DNA of 37,897 nt from Spirogloea muscicola (GCA_009602725.1 WELB01000157.1:297313-335209); one strand, 5' to 3'. Shown: positions 21,313 to 33,156, numbered from the stretch's first letter. Numbers and translations: made by a program. Notes: a model not told the origin generated them from the sequence alone.

Positions 21313-24300
21313 CTACTCATCAGCGTCATTATCCTTCTCGACAGGCTCTTTCTCCGCCTCCTCAGGAAGCGGAGGCACTTGCTCATCCTGCACAGTATGC
21401 CGGCAGATGCCAAATCAGGTTACAGTCCTAATGCCTGCAAGTTGGGCAAACAAGTCAACATCCATGAAGTCAAGTAGGAAGGCGCACCTCTGGCAGGGGC
21501 TCCTCAACGTAGTCATTCTCAAAGGCATCGCTTGGAACAGCATAGAGCCTGCACACATTAAGAATGGTATCAGTAAGAACAAACAATCTGACCTCCTGCT
21601 AGAAATCAGAGTCCAACTTTGTTCAGGACTCTGCAGGATCGTGAACTGCCGCTTTGCCGGGTGAAAAGCATGTGCTGCAATCCTGCAATTCATGCAAAGG
21701 CAGCTGGATATACCTAATAAGTGGCTTGTTGGGATCCTTGATGATAAGATACTTGCCCTCGTCGAGCTTCATGCAGATGTCAACCAGTGCCTGCCTTATC
21801 CAAGTGCATGTCAGAAGGTCGTAGAGCAATCACGACCAAAGACAAAATTTGTGCAGCCAGTGGACATTGCAGTCGGCACATACATCTAAGCAGGATATTC
21901 TCAATGCCTCCAAGATATCCACGGCAAATGTTCTCAACGTAAATGCAGTGGTGAGGCTGCTGAAGTGCTCAGCTGAGGCGCACAACACCTAATGGGCATG
22001 AAGCGTACCCTGAGTATGCCCCACACGTTGTTGACGTTAAGGTTGATCTGCTGAGCAAACTCACGGGGCTTGTACGCCTGCATCGCGAGCAATACATGGT
22101 TGTAGTTGTCCCTTGGCGTCGCCCGTGAGACATATCCCAGCTTCATCTGCATCATGCAACACAAGCCAGCAAATGAGAGCGAGCCCACCTTCAGTGCAAA
22201 GATGTTAAGTGTGCTTGTGAATGCGCATGAACACAGGGACCTTATAAATGCAATTCCGAATACATGCAGTTACACCTTTAGCAACATACTATGGGCTGAC
22301 AGGCACCTGCTCAGCTCCTGCTAGCAGGGCTTGCGAAGTCCACTTGGCAAGCTTATTGGCATTGTTCTTTAGCTCCGTGGCCAGAACGGCGCCCTTTTGG
22401 TTCTCAAGCTTCTGCCGCCAGTCGACGCCTGTGATCTTTGAGTCGAACTCGTTCAGGGCGTTGACTGTCACGAAGACCTCTGCATTCTTTACCTCCACCA
22501 CAGAATGAAGCTCGCATCTTGCCACCAGTGTAATATCCTGAGGAGGATTGCCACGTCAACAATCTCAGAAATGTCCACTCAGGCAGGCGAGTTCCAGAGA
22601 CTTAAGTTGGATGCAGCAAGAAGCACCCGAGCAACTTGCATGAGACTGCGCTTACCTCGTCAAGCTTCCACTTGCGATATCTGTATGCAATGGAAGCCAC
22701 GTCCTCGCCTTCGGCGGCAAAAGGATTGGGCTCCTTAAATTGGTATTTCTTGCCCTCCTGCAAAGTGTAGAGGAACATGTTCATTTTCTCGCTGCAGGGA
22801 ACTGCAAAAGAAGACAAGGCTACTGATAATGCTAGAGCAAGCAAGAAGTAAGAGCTCTCAAATTCTGGCGTCTGCCTGGACTGAATAGTGTCTCACTTAG
22901 GAACCTTGATTGTAATTGCTACTTCGATGATGATGGTATTATATTACCTTCATGAGGACCTGTTGAGGAAGGTTCTGATTGACAAATGTGGCCTCTTGAC
23001 TCAACAAGTGCACAGAGTTAATGCTATCCTTGTCATCAGGGATCTGTTCTTGGGCAGTCTCATGCACCTGTGCGACACAAATGCCTACATTCAGATACAG
23101 GAGCATACAGGAGCATGCTGATCTTAATTGTAATGTAGCATCCTACATGTGAGAGCAGCAGGCTCCACGTCTGAGCAATTGCAGGTAATCATCCTAGAGC
23201 TATATGTCTAATATGCAGGCCAGCCAACCTGACTTTCCTTCAGCAGAGAAGCACCAGGACTCACCGTTAGCAGATCGAAGGAGGAGTCCCTCTTGTCAAA
23301 GAAGAGCTTCGTACCCACACGTTGTACGACAATATCCCACGAGTACACTGATCTTGGTGCACACATGAGCGTGGACAGGATAGCATCCGTGGCGAACACG
23401 GTGCCTACATCTTCGCTTGCCAGCTTCCTGGTATGCGGAACAGAAGTGGCGTTAGATCTTCTAATCGATGCATCACCTCACGTCTCTAGATGTGGACATG
23501 TGCATGCTCCCACAACTGAAGCTTGTCAAGTAGGTAGATGAGCAAACGAGAGTGGTTGGCACACTTCAAAGAGATCAAGGGCAGATGCTTGCCTGATGAT
23601 TGGATCATCTGTTGTTGTGACTTTGTAAAACTGCCTGTGTTCATATCGCTCCAGACCCTTCTCCATCTGCAAGTCAAGACAAAGTCAGGACAGCACTATG
23701 TCAGCAGCACGGTTGAAACCATTACAATCTGCATTGTAGCAGCTGCACAGACTCTCCATGTTGCAGAACGTTGAGTAGGGCATCTCTTCTTGTTTTCTCC
23801 TGCATTTGTAAAGGAAGTGAGACATGCAAAATACGAGTGCTCGTGATGCATGCAGTTGTGGTGCCTACCTTTGGTGTCACCCTGTCGCAGGCCTTATCAT
23901 AATACTCTAGAGCTCCACATGTCATACTGCAGGTCATAGAGCGAGGCCATGTGAGAATAGCCATTCTGGTGCCTGCCACGCATCCCTCTTGACTTGTAGT
24001 CCCTACTTGGCTTCTTAGCTAGATAGCCTATGTTGACTGTGTTACAGCAGCAATGATCAATCATGTTGTTGGTGCTGTTGGTTAATGCCCAGAACTAGGT
24101 TCTTAGAACATACATATCCTGGGGCTCGCCGGCATCAAAGTGGAGCTTCGAGAGCGACGTAAGCTGGATTTGCTCGAGCATCGTCCACTCCGGACGAATA
24201 TCAACCTGCTCACAGGCACACTCCCCATCTCAATTATGATCCCCAACGCTGCTGTCAGAAGTAAACAGGACTGGCAGTGGGTGCTGAACCTGAATATCAT

Positions 24301-25529
24301 CCTGCTCACAATCACACTCCCCGATTTAGATGATGATTTCCAAGCTGCTGTCAAACACTAAAGGACTGGCAGTCAGTGCTGAACCTAGCTGTCAATGGTT
24401 CCATCTTCCATCATTCCGGCTCCCCTGCAGCAAGATCTAGTAGCCTCACCGAGCTGTTGTAGAGGATGCGGGGAGCATTTCGGTCTTGCCAGTAGGCATT
24501 CCACTGGCCCCTCTTCTGCTGCTGCATCCGCTCCCGGCGCTGCCGCTCTCTGTCGGCCCCGGCGCCGCTGTCCCTCCCGCCATCCTTCCTCTCGTCTTGG
24601 CGGTCCCGCCTTTGGAAGCGCTGGCCACCCACCATCAACAGGACAACACACAGCTCCATATGAGTAGGAGCCCGAGGCTGCTGGATGCCATGCGGCCGCC
24701 GCTGCTCACAATATACAACCCCCAAGCTGGCAAAGCTGTGCTCCAAGAAGTCAGGCTTGTCTCTGACGTTGGCATCACAGTGATGGCACCGTGGCTATGT
24801 GAAAAGCTCAGAAGCTACCAGCAGCTGCAGCAGCAGGTGTGCGACTGAAATCTGCGACAGCAAGCTGACTTGCATATAGTACTGTGATTGCGCTGACCTG
24901 CTGGAAACGTCGGGGCCCATACTTGGGCCGCGGAGGCGCCCGCGTGTCGACCAGATGGAACGAGTCCTGCAAGGGGGGGGAGCTCGCACACCACCGAATT
25001 TCAGCAAGACTCACAGATGTCCTCCGTAGCGAGGTAGACAAGGAAGTGACACTAGTGATTTTTTGTCCAGGAAAGGTTTCACAATTGCACATCCTGGTCC
25101 GGGCTTGCTTCTGATGCTCTGTCGAGAGAGCGGCGCAGCCTTCGCGCCCTCGGCCTCGCGCGCTGGGAAGGGCTGGGTGTGCACCTCGTCTTCGTTGGCA
25201 AAGAAGTTGAAGACGGTGCTGACGCCCGGCCCGGCCCGATCGCCATATCGGCCTGTCCACCGAGGAGTGCGCTGCTCGTTAGGCTGCTGCTGTGGCGGTC
25301 CGAGAGATACGACGACGGACGGCGGCAGCGCGAGGGGCGGCGGCGGCCGCTACTCACCGCCGCCGTACTTGAAGGCGGCGGAGGTCCAGTCGGCGGCGCG
25401 GCCGAGGCGGTCGCCCTTGGAGAAGGGCGCATAGGGCACGTCGCGGAACTGCTCCGGCAGCTCCATGGGGCCCCATCCGTCGGGGTTGTCCGACAGCGCC
25501 GGCACCTCGAACGCCAGCCCCGGCGGCAT
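21313..25529 (-). CDS. EIF3D: Eukaryotic translation initiation factor 3 subunit D
   Basis: The eIF3 subunit that can bind the mRNA cap and sits near the 40S mRNA exit. Fifteen minus-strand exons: 25529-25358, 25252-25083, 24966-24898, 24620-24450, 24205-24114, 23926-23869, 23666-23593, 23427-23265, 23067-22948, 22757-22656, 22537-22307, 22146-22009, 21790-21714, 21548-21488 and 21387-21313. All phases agree and the product is 590 residues, matching plant eIF3d (about 590). Landmarks: [76 protein letters not shown] and [17 protein letters not shown]. Later come [53 protein letters not shown] and an acidic end. The exon 2 donor (25082) was chosen by phase and is the least certain. Intron 7 has a GC donor (CAG/gcaagc). 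The ATG lies 8 bases from an assembly gap. Confidence 0.95.
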
Positions 25530-25536
25530 CGCGGCC

Positions 25537-25577
25537 NNNNNNNNNNNNNNNNNNNNNNNNNNNNNNNNNNNNNNNNN
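25537..25577. other. Assembly gap, 41 N
   Basis: Unresolved bases in the GGC-rich 5' region of eIF3d, just upstream of its ATG. Confidence 0.95.
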
Positions 25578-25612
25578 CCGGAGCCGCCGGCGGCGGTCTT
25601 GGCGGCGGTCTT

Positions 25613-25622
25613 GGCGGCGGCA

Positions 25623-25658
<36 letters not shown>
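25613..25658. repeat. GGC trinucleotide run
   Basis: An almost uninterrupted GGC run sits upstream of the eIF3d start (reading as GCC in the direction of that gene), in its probable 5' UTR or promoter. Confidence 0.8.
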
Positions 25659-25774
25659 TTCTGGAGTGGTCTAGGCCGGGGTTGGGAAATGAACCCCTAG
25701 GGTTTATGCGGCGTGCCAGCCCTCAGCTCCCACCGTGGAAATCCCATGCTGTGAGGTTTATGGACCTTGGACGT

Positions 25775-25807
25775 TGTTCACTCTTTTTGGGCTGGCCTTT
25801 CACAGCC
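25775..25807. repeat. GGGCTGG...CAGCC hairpin motif
   Basis: The run ctttttgggctgg followed by ctttcacagcc matches the copies near 20472 and 34567. It lies between eIF3d and the MATE gene in otherwise featureless DNA. Confidence 0.5.
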
Positions 25808-26062
25808 ACACTGCCTTCTATTTGGAAGAGCTGTTGTTTCTGGAGCCTATATTTCACGTGGAACACTTGTGGCACTAGAGCAAGGCTGCGCCCTGCAGAC
25901 CTACTTGCTGCAGACACCCAGTACGGGTGACATGACTCGGCGGCACGGCTATGGTTGTGCTACGGCTGTGGAGCTCGGTGGGACTCGCCCACCACCCCGA
26001 TAGTGTATCCTGAGCTACCACATGCCACTTTGATGAGCTTTGATGAGCCGCAGGAGCAGATG

Positions 26063-26440
26063 TCCCTATGTAAAGCTTCCAAAGCGTTGCAGGTATCCCC
26101 TCTGATAGACACAAGCTGTGCCCTACGAAGACCAGAAGCTGAAAACGCTAAGCATACTCGTCAACACCCACTGCTCTGTATTGCTCCACACTGCTTGTTG
26201 GCAGGTCGGGGGGGTGTGGGTATGGGGAAGCAATGTGCCTCCTCCACAATTGTGCTCTCAAGGAGATGTCCCCAAGTGAAAGGTCCAAAGCATTGCAAGA
26301 TGTCCCTCTCAAGGACACAAGCTGTGCCCTACGATGACCAGAAGCGGAAACGCTACTCATCCTCATCAACCCCCACTACTCTATATTGCTCCACACTGCT
26401 TGTTGGCAGTTCGGGTATGGGGAAGCAATGTGCCTCCTCC
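26063..26440. repeat. Two-copy tandem repeat (~200 bp) at the MATE 3' end
   Basis: Sequence at about 26063-26236 is repeated at about 26264-26440. Shared runs include gacacaagctgtgccctacga, ttgctccacactgcttgttg and atggggaagcaatgtgcctc. The right copy contains the last ~30 MATE codons and the stop. The left copy preserves a mutated version of those codons, so the unit duplicated coding end plus 3' UTR. Confidence 0.8.
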
Positions 26441-29419
26441 ACGATGTGCTCCCAATTTGTGAGGAGCACCAGTGTGCTGACGAGTCCACATTGGATGTAT
26501 AGGGCCACTGTGACAGCGACCCAGAGGCCAACCGCTTGCATGCGGAACACAAAGCCCAAGAGGTAAGCCAACGGGAACCCTACTAGGTAGTAAGCACCCA
26601 TATTTATGAACGTGGCAACGAATTGCCTCCCACTCCCTCTTATGACTCCACCCATGCCAGCGCTTATCCCGTCAGGGATAACCTGCAAGAGAGGGATTGT
26701 CATCATGTTTATAAGCAACACAAGGTATTGCTCAAGCCTCACCGCCAACAATGCCTGCTGCGAGAATAAAAGTTTGCATGACGTACCAGAAAAGCCTGCA
26801 CTATAAGAAGTTGTGACACAAGGTCAAGCACTTCCTGATCACTAGTGAAGATCCACCCCCAAAGTTTGTGCACCATAAAGATAACCCCACTCTGTACAAA
26901 AGACTGGGGCAAGCAGACAAAGTCTAGAATCAGAATACGGATGGACAGCAAAAGCCCAATAAATTGAAAGAACAAGAAGTAAACCAACCACAATTGCCAC
27001 TGCAAAGCAATACTGTATGATGCTTCCGAGTACCACACCTCCTGCTCTTCACATTGCCAACTGTCCGTGCAGAGGAGATGACGAGGTAAATCCAGAAGAG
27101 GCCAGGTGTGAGTCTCTATGCAGTCCATGAACATGGAGTCTGCACACTGCATGATGCAAAAGCACGGGTACAGACCTGAGTTGAAACCAGGAATATAGCA
27201 ACATGGGCGGCCCGCCTAGCGCCTCGATGACGGCCAGCTCCAATCTCGTTGGCTACTCGTGTACTTGCTGCAGCAGAGATGCTCACAGGCAGCATATAGC
27301 ACAGACCTGCAGTATTAAGGCAGATGGCCAATGCCGATACCTGCACAAGAGAACCTCAATGCATCATGTGCAACGCCTCTTGCTCAAAGTCGCCAAGCAG
27401 TCTGGCTGGCCATGGTCCAAGTGAAATAGGCTTCAACTTGCAGCAGGCTATAAAAGGATCATAAGTGCTAGATGCAATACCTCAGTCTCAGGCTTTGACA
27501 GGTAGCCAGCGAGGAGAATGAGTATCTCAAAGCACCAAAACTCCAAGCACAACATGCTTGCCGACGGCAGTGCGAGGCGGAGGAACCCGCCCAAGTCGTG
27601 GAATGCCTTCCAGGACCAGCCATGCCATGTACACTTGAAGCGGCCCGAATACCTCACATAGAGGAGCAAGAAGAGCAGGTTCAAGCAATTTGAGAACGAG
27701 GTGGCAATAGCAGCCCCCTTGAACCCTAGGCCCACTGGAAAGATGAGTAGATAATTTAGTGGCAGGTGCAACACGAGCACCACCAGCGAGCAATAAGCCA
27801 TTGGAAGGGTGACGCTTTGCGCCTGCAATCCAGACAGACCCATAAATGAACAGGTAAAGTACGTGACAAGCCAACTATCTGCGTGTAATATGGCTACTTG
27901 GTAGGTGAGTACATCTGGAAAAATGTCTTGCCACAACTTCAACACAAATTAAGCCTCGATTGAAGCGCAAACGCACAAGTTAGGAGCTTGACACACCCCA
28001 GAACAAATGTGTGCTACTTCCAGCTGTGTAGCCTACCTGCATATATCTCACCAATGGTTGTATCACAGCATAGGCAAATAGAGATGGCACCAAGCAGACC
28101 ATGTACTGTCCAGCCATCTTGGCTATGTGAGGGTTCTGTCCAATGAATAGAAGAATTGATGACATTCTAAACCAAATTAATGAAATGGGTATGCACGTGA
28201 GCGTGAGCAGTAAGATAGCCCGCTGGAGGTAGATGCCAAGCATGTCATACTGTCTGGCTCCATAAGCTTGCCCGCACAATGTCTCCACTGCACCTGCCAA
28301 ACCCATCTGCAAGTCCACAGTCAAACACTGTCTTAGCTGTCCCACTGCAGTCAGATACACAGGTCCTCTAGAGCAGAGCAATTTGTACACCAAGCTTCTT
28401 GCTTTGAGGCAATTCATCTCCGTAAATATTTAAAGGTCCTCCACTGAAAGCAACGTCCTAAATGCTTAAACCCTGTACCCGTGCTGTCAGATGAAGACAT
28501 GCTATCTTACCCTGTGTGCACATAAAACTTTGCAGTAGTATTTGGCTTGATCAAGATGAGTAAGACCTCACCATGACAGAGTAGCCAAGGACGCCACCCA
28601 GACTGAACGCTAGTGACGCAGAAGCCAACTCCAACTCACCCAGATGACCAACAAAAACGACTGCAAAATCAAAGACTCCATGTTCATGGGACAATGTGTG
28701 TGTCACCTGCCCCCGTGCTTACAAACAGCCCAAAGGCCTCAACCTCTTACATCATACACGCCAATAATGAGATAACAATCGAGACGAAGACTTAAATGCA
28801 TACTCGCTGGACCAACCTGATGCAAAATTGAGTAGAAAGTTGAGAATATTCATGCCCACCAGAGGCCATGCAATACCCAATTGGCACCGAGCTTCTGTCA
28901 GCATGTAACTCAAGTTCGTGCCGTCACCACCACCATCCCAACTACAGCAAGGCAGCAATTTAAGTAAAAAAGCACATTAGCCCTCAAGACCATGGATCAT
29001 ATGACCCCTGCCCAGTTCCTGGACTGGAATGGTAGAAAAGCTTGCACAACATTAAGAGTCTGCCTTCGCCTCAGAGCCTTCTCAGCATCATGAGGTGTCA
29101 ACACTTTGATAGCAGTGGTAGTATGCACTTGATGCTATGCAGCCCCGTAAGGTTCTTCGTAAGGAATTGCACTAATGTGTCAGACATCTTGCAGTAACCT
29201 TTCTGGCTGTTACGTCTATGTCAGCTCGTACCTCATATTCTTCTCGAAGATGTCATCCTTTGACTTCCACGGCTCCTCTGTGCTTGCAAGACTCAGGGGC
29301 CCTGCGGCCGTGTAGTGTGTCTGCTGGAGCTCGCCCTTGGTGCAAGCACCGGCCAGTGGCTCTTTCGCGTAGCCCCCAGCCTTGCAGTCCTCCCGACCTG
29401 CCTTACCCTCTGCAGTCAT
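26353..29419 (-). CDS. MATE / DETOXIFICATION family efflux transporter
   Basis: A twelve-helix antiporter exporting organic compounds in exchange for protons or sodium, at plasma or vacuolar membrane. Eight minus-strand exons: 29419-29232, 28941-28817, 28660-28572, 28306-28037, 27822-27481, 27340-27176, 26903-26787 and 26682-26353. All phases agree and give 541 residues. An ~80-residue hydrophilic N-terminus precedes TM1. Family landmarks are VVFVGHLGELELASASLA, GLAGAVETLCGQAYGARQYD and PLVRYMQ-AQSVTLPMAY, then LGFKGAAIATSFSNCLNLL and ASTRVANEIGAGRHRGARRA. GGVIRGSGRQ and INMGAYYLVGFPLAYLLG close the set. Exon 7's acceptor at 26904 was chosen because it gives the family spacing; an acceptor farther upstream would add a poor helix. 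The substrate cannot be predicted. The C-terminal codons lie in a tandem duplication. Confidence 0.93.
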
Positions 29420-29949
29420 GGTCGCTCGAGCCTAAGCCTCTTCCGCTGCTTCTTCGGAGCCCGAGCACACAGGGAGATGCTGGAGGCTAGCTTGACAGGC
29501 TCTGTTGTAACAGGAGCAGCTCGAGCTCCGGCTCTGAGTGGCAAGTCCCCGCCCTGGTGCTGCTCAGAGAGCCGCCGCGCAGCAGCACCTCGTGACTACC
29601 GTGAGGCTTGCGGCTTCGGAGGCAAGTAATTGAGGTCCCAGTGTCCTTTGCCACGAGAGCTCGAGGAGGCGCAGCCGAAATCTTGCGAGCTTCAGCAAAG
29701 CACGGGGCTGGCCTCCCAGCCGCGCAGCCCGAAGAGCGGAGCTACGAGACCGGCGGATTCGGGAGCGGCCGGCTGCGCGGCGACGCCTCCCCGATCAGAG
29801 CCGACCGCCGCCCCTGATGCGCGCCAGGCTGAGTCGAGCCGCCCCCGCCGCCGCCGCCGCAGCCCGCGCCGCCGCAAGCGGCNGCGGCGAGACCACCCCG
29901 GCCTCGCAGCGGCCGCAGCCTGAAGGCCCGCTAGAAGCGGCGGCGGCGT

Positions 29950-29991
<42 letters not shown>

Positions 29992-30271
29992 GGAGACGTG
30001 CTTCTCACGGGTCGTCTGATGCTGGTGCCGCCTAACTGCCGGGGAGCTGGCCGGGAGCGGGGGGGCGGCCAGGAGCCGTCCGATGAAAATGGCCACGCTT
30101 TCGGCGGTCCCGATTGTCCGGCTCCGTAACCAGCTCCCAGTCTGTGCGGTCCCGCCGGGGGGAGTGCCTGCGTGCCACGTGGCAGGAGAGCTGAGCTTTC
30201 AGGCGAACCGTCGGCTGGCAGAGCGCCCGATCTGACGGCAAGGTTTTGCCGTCAAAGGCCCCCGTTTGGGC
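29420..30271. other. Shared 5' region of MATE (-) and VHA-F (+)
   Basis: This divergent intergenic region probably holds both promoters. It becomes GGC-rich toward the centre, with one ambiguous base at 29883. Open frames across it are Ala, Arg or Pro runs and I do not count them as genes. Confidence 0.45.
29938..29991. repeat. GGC trinucleotide run
   Basis: About 14 uninterrupted GGC triplets plus imperfect ones lie between the divergent MATE and VHA-F genes. Confidence 0.85.
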
Positions 30272-30325
30272 ATGCCCGTTAAGAGCCCCGTCGTAGTGAC
30301 TCCTGCGCCAGCTCCAGCTTTGGCC

Positions 30326-31471
30326 ATGGCCGCCGCCGCCGCCGCCGGCGGCGCCGGCGCTGGCGGAGGCGGCGCCGCGCGCGCCGACGGCTCGCTCATC
30401 GCCATGATAGCCGACGAGGTCTCGGGCCCCAGCCGGAGCTCCTCTCCGCCTCCGCTCTCGGGCCAGCCGGGCCCGCCGCCGCCCTGCGCCCCGCCGTCTC
30501 GTGGCAGTGGCTCGGTCGTGTGATGCGGGCCAGCCGCAAGATTCCGCGGCTAACGCCGCCGCCGCCGCCGCCGCCGCCGCGCTGCAGGACACCATCACGG
30601 GCTTCCTGCTGGCCGGCGTCGGCAACGTGGACCTGCGCCGCAAGACCAACTACCTGGTCGTCGACAACAGTGCGCCCTCCACGCGCCCGCGCCGCGCGCT
30701 GCCATCGCCGCCGGCCGCGGCAGCGGCGGCGACGGCGGCCACGATGTCGCTTTCCGCGCCTCCTGGAGCCGCTAAAGCCCGCTGCTCGTCGGCCGCGCTC
30801 ACTCTGGCCCGCCCGCCCGCCGCCGTGTGCGCAGAGACGACGACACGGGCGATCGAGGACTCGTTCCGGGACTTCACGTCGCGCGAGGACGTGGCCATCG
30901 TGCTGATCAGCCAATACGTGAGCCGTCGTGCCCCCTGTGCCGACGCCGCCGCTCCTGCAGTCCCTTCGATTGCCGTTTGGTACTCGGGCATCTGTTAGCG
31001 ACCTCCATGTGCTGACTCGTGGTTACTTAGCGGTTCAGCTAGTAGCAGGTGATGTAGATCTGTCAATGTGCTGCATTCATTCTTGGCACTCAGGCCCTCC
31101 ATCACTAAACGCTAAACCTAAGCCCCTATATTCTCAACCCTAAACCCGAAATCTTATCCTAACCCTATCCTAACCCCTAAACTACAATCTCCATTCCCCT
31201 TCATCCTGCTGCAGCGGAAGGCTGCCGCCGCTCTCCCTCTGCCCGCATGCATGCTCAGCTCATGCCTGGGGTAGAGTTTGCTCCGGCTGAGTGCCTGCAG
31301 GTGGCGAACATGATCCGGTACGCCATTGACAGCTACAGCAAGACGCTGCCCGCCATCCTGGAGATCCCAAGCAAGGAGCACCCCTACGACCCCGCGCAGG
31401 ACTCTATCCTGTCCCGCGTGAAGCACATGTTCTCCAGCGACCCTGGGGGCTCGTCCACCCGCGGCCTTTAG
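30326..31471 (+). CDS. VHA-F: V-type proton ATPase subunit F
   Basis: A small central-stalk subunit of the V1 sector, coupling ATP hydrolysis to proton pumping at vacuole and endomembranes. Exons: 30326-30418, 30588-30669, 30835-30917 and 31301-31471, all GT-AG and in phase. The product is 142 residues from the ATG at 30326. Another in-frame ATG at 30272 would give 160. Plant homologues are about 130. The core is textbook: SLIAMIADE, DTITGFLLAGVGNVDLRRKT, NYLVVDN, TTTRAIEDSFRDFTSREDVA, IVLISQY, VANMIRYAIDSYSKTLPAIL, EIPSKEHPYDPAQDSILSRV. The extra length is an Ala/Gly-rich N-terminus encoded by GCC triplets. Intron 3 contains a dispersed repeat and a telomere-like tract. Confidence 0.95.
30985..31108. 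repeat. Dispersed repeat, copy 2
   Basis: It matches 20768-20897 over about 125 bases in the same orientation and lies wholly inside VHA-F intron 3. No terminal inverted repeats or target duplication are obvious. Confidence 0.7.
31104..31182. repeat. Degenerate CCCTAAA telomere-like tract
   Basis: Units such as ctaaacgctaaacc, ccctaaaccc and cctaaccctatcctaaccc recur within about 80 bases of VHA-F intron 3. The plant-type telomere unit is recognisable but irregular. It lies directly after the dispersed repeat. Confidence 0.6.
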
Positions 31472-33156
31472 CCGGCTTCGGAGGGCCTTGTTAGCGTGTG
31501 CATAGCTGCTATCTCTGTGTAGTGGGAGTAAAGTAGACAGAATCATTGCTTTGGCCACTTGGCGTAGCAACCGTGTGGCAGATGGGGCGTTTGCAAGTCC
31601 AACTTGTGGCGCTGTGTAGCATGGCGCTCGTTGAGCCACCTGGTTATTGTCGCTGTACAGCTGGAGCTCTGAGTAATGTGTGCAAGTCCTTGCCGCATGA
31701 GTGTGGTGGGCTAATCTAAGGTGAGGCAAGCAGGTTGTGGCCAGAGGCACGGGACACTGAGGGACAAGGGGTGCATCAGGCAGCTCGGAGCAGGCAGACG
31801 GCCAGGTGTGTCCCTTGATACGTCAGTATCAAGTACAGTACGTCAGTGAGCAGAATGTGACAAAGCCGTGCTCCTCGTGTGCACTCTTGGCACTGGCGAT
31901 CACGCTGCTGTGACTCTGCAACTGGACTCAGCATCTGCAGTGCACTTGCACACCTAACAGTAAGGTGCATGAAACAAAGGTGCAGAAAGCTTGCCCCTGC
32001 TCTGCTCACGGTCGTTACGTCAGCAAACAAAATGGCAGTATTCATGTTTGTTCATGCCAGCTACATCTTTGAGCTCAGCACTCCACGAAAAGCGAGACCA
32101 AGCATTCCACGAAGCACACCCGCCGGAAGTTTTCTTGCTCTGCCTGCCCCTTCCACGTTCAACAATCTGTACCTGCTTTTCACGATCTGCAGTTTGTACC
32201 TGTCCTTCATGTCTCTACAGCCAACACTTCCTGTCTCGATGTGGGAGGACTGGCAGACCGTCCTCGTCTTGGCGCAGATGCGGACGCAGACGCAGACGCA
32301 CTCATGATCACAAAGAGTTCAGAGTAACACAAAGACTCGCCTGATTACACACAAAGCTGATGAGCACTCAGCTCCACCTGGCCGCACACAGAGCTGGCAA
32401 GCACAGAGCGCCGCCTAGTCGCACACAGAGCTGTCGCGCACACAGCGCCGCCTGGTCGCACTCAGAACCAGGAGATCGTTCGGGCCAACTATGCAAGCTG
32501 CCGGGGCCTCCCTTATTTAGGGAAACTCTCAACAGCCTAGCAGAAGGGGCGGAATGGGTGATGCTACCGACCAACTGATTCACCATATTTCTATATTCAA
32601 CACCCGCCAAACACTTCAGAGGTTCTTGATGCCTAGCAGAAGCCTGCACATACGTAAGGAGACAATCTCGAGCATTAAGTACAATAAGAATACTGATATT
32701 GTACATATATATCTCGTACAGTAGGTACAGACAAGGTGTGTCACAGTTTGTGAGCACCATGAATAATATGTCCTGTCGCAGCGAGGAGCAAACTCCAGGC
32801 TTTCTGGTGACTTGTGGCAGCATCTCTGCCGCTCCACTTCCAACCTGGTGTAAGTTCATTCCCGGAAAAAGACCAGGGATAGTGCATCTCTTGCTATTGT
32901 ACAGGGTGACATGTAAAAGTACAGCCTGTCATCGCAGGTTAGCTACTCCTTGGGAGTCAGTCTGCCTGATTTTAATAAGCATTTCACTAGTAGTGTACAC
33001 TGCTGGAGCTGCATAAGAACTGTACATGTTGCCCATCAGAAAGGCATTGCCTATGTGTTGAGAGGATGATCCCACATGAACACCGTCGCCCAAGTCAGTG
33101 CCTGAGAATAGACTTCTTGTCCACCAATGACATTGTATGCTGGGGGTGCCGCCAAG
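31472..33156. other. Convergent intergenic region, no gene seen
   Basis: Downstream of both VHA-F and the minus-strand gene at 33157. Open frames up to about 200 codons are present but lack motifs or a usable start. A short tandem repeat lies at 32378-32466. Confidence 0.45.
32378..32466. repeat. Short tandem repeat, unit about 37 bp
   Basis: The unit contains cgcacacagagctg and agcgccgcctagtcgcac. It occurs about two and a half times with a few substitutions, in non-coding DNA. Confidence 0.6.

Noticed and set aside
23755-23808. Possible extra eIF3d exon after an atgcag acceptor
   Set aside because: Joining 23869 directly to 23666 gives exact family sequence and phase; this segment has no counterpart in eIF3d.
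25179-25700. Plus-strand frame crossing the 41-N gap
   Set aside because: Antisense of eIF3d exons 1-2 plus GGC repeats; polyAla artefact.
26842-27036. Membrane-helix-like frame between MATE exons 6 and 7
   Set aside because: It is in the wrong frame for the following conserved segment and would add too many residues between helices.
30501-30998. 165-codon plus-strand frame over VHA-F exons 2-3
   Set aside because: It reads through introns; the spliced model matches the V-ATPase F family exactly.
32378-32466. Short spaced repeats considered as a CRISPR-like array
   Set aside because: Units are contiguous and diverged, without unique spacers, in a nuclear eukaryotic setting.
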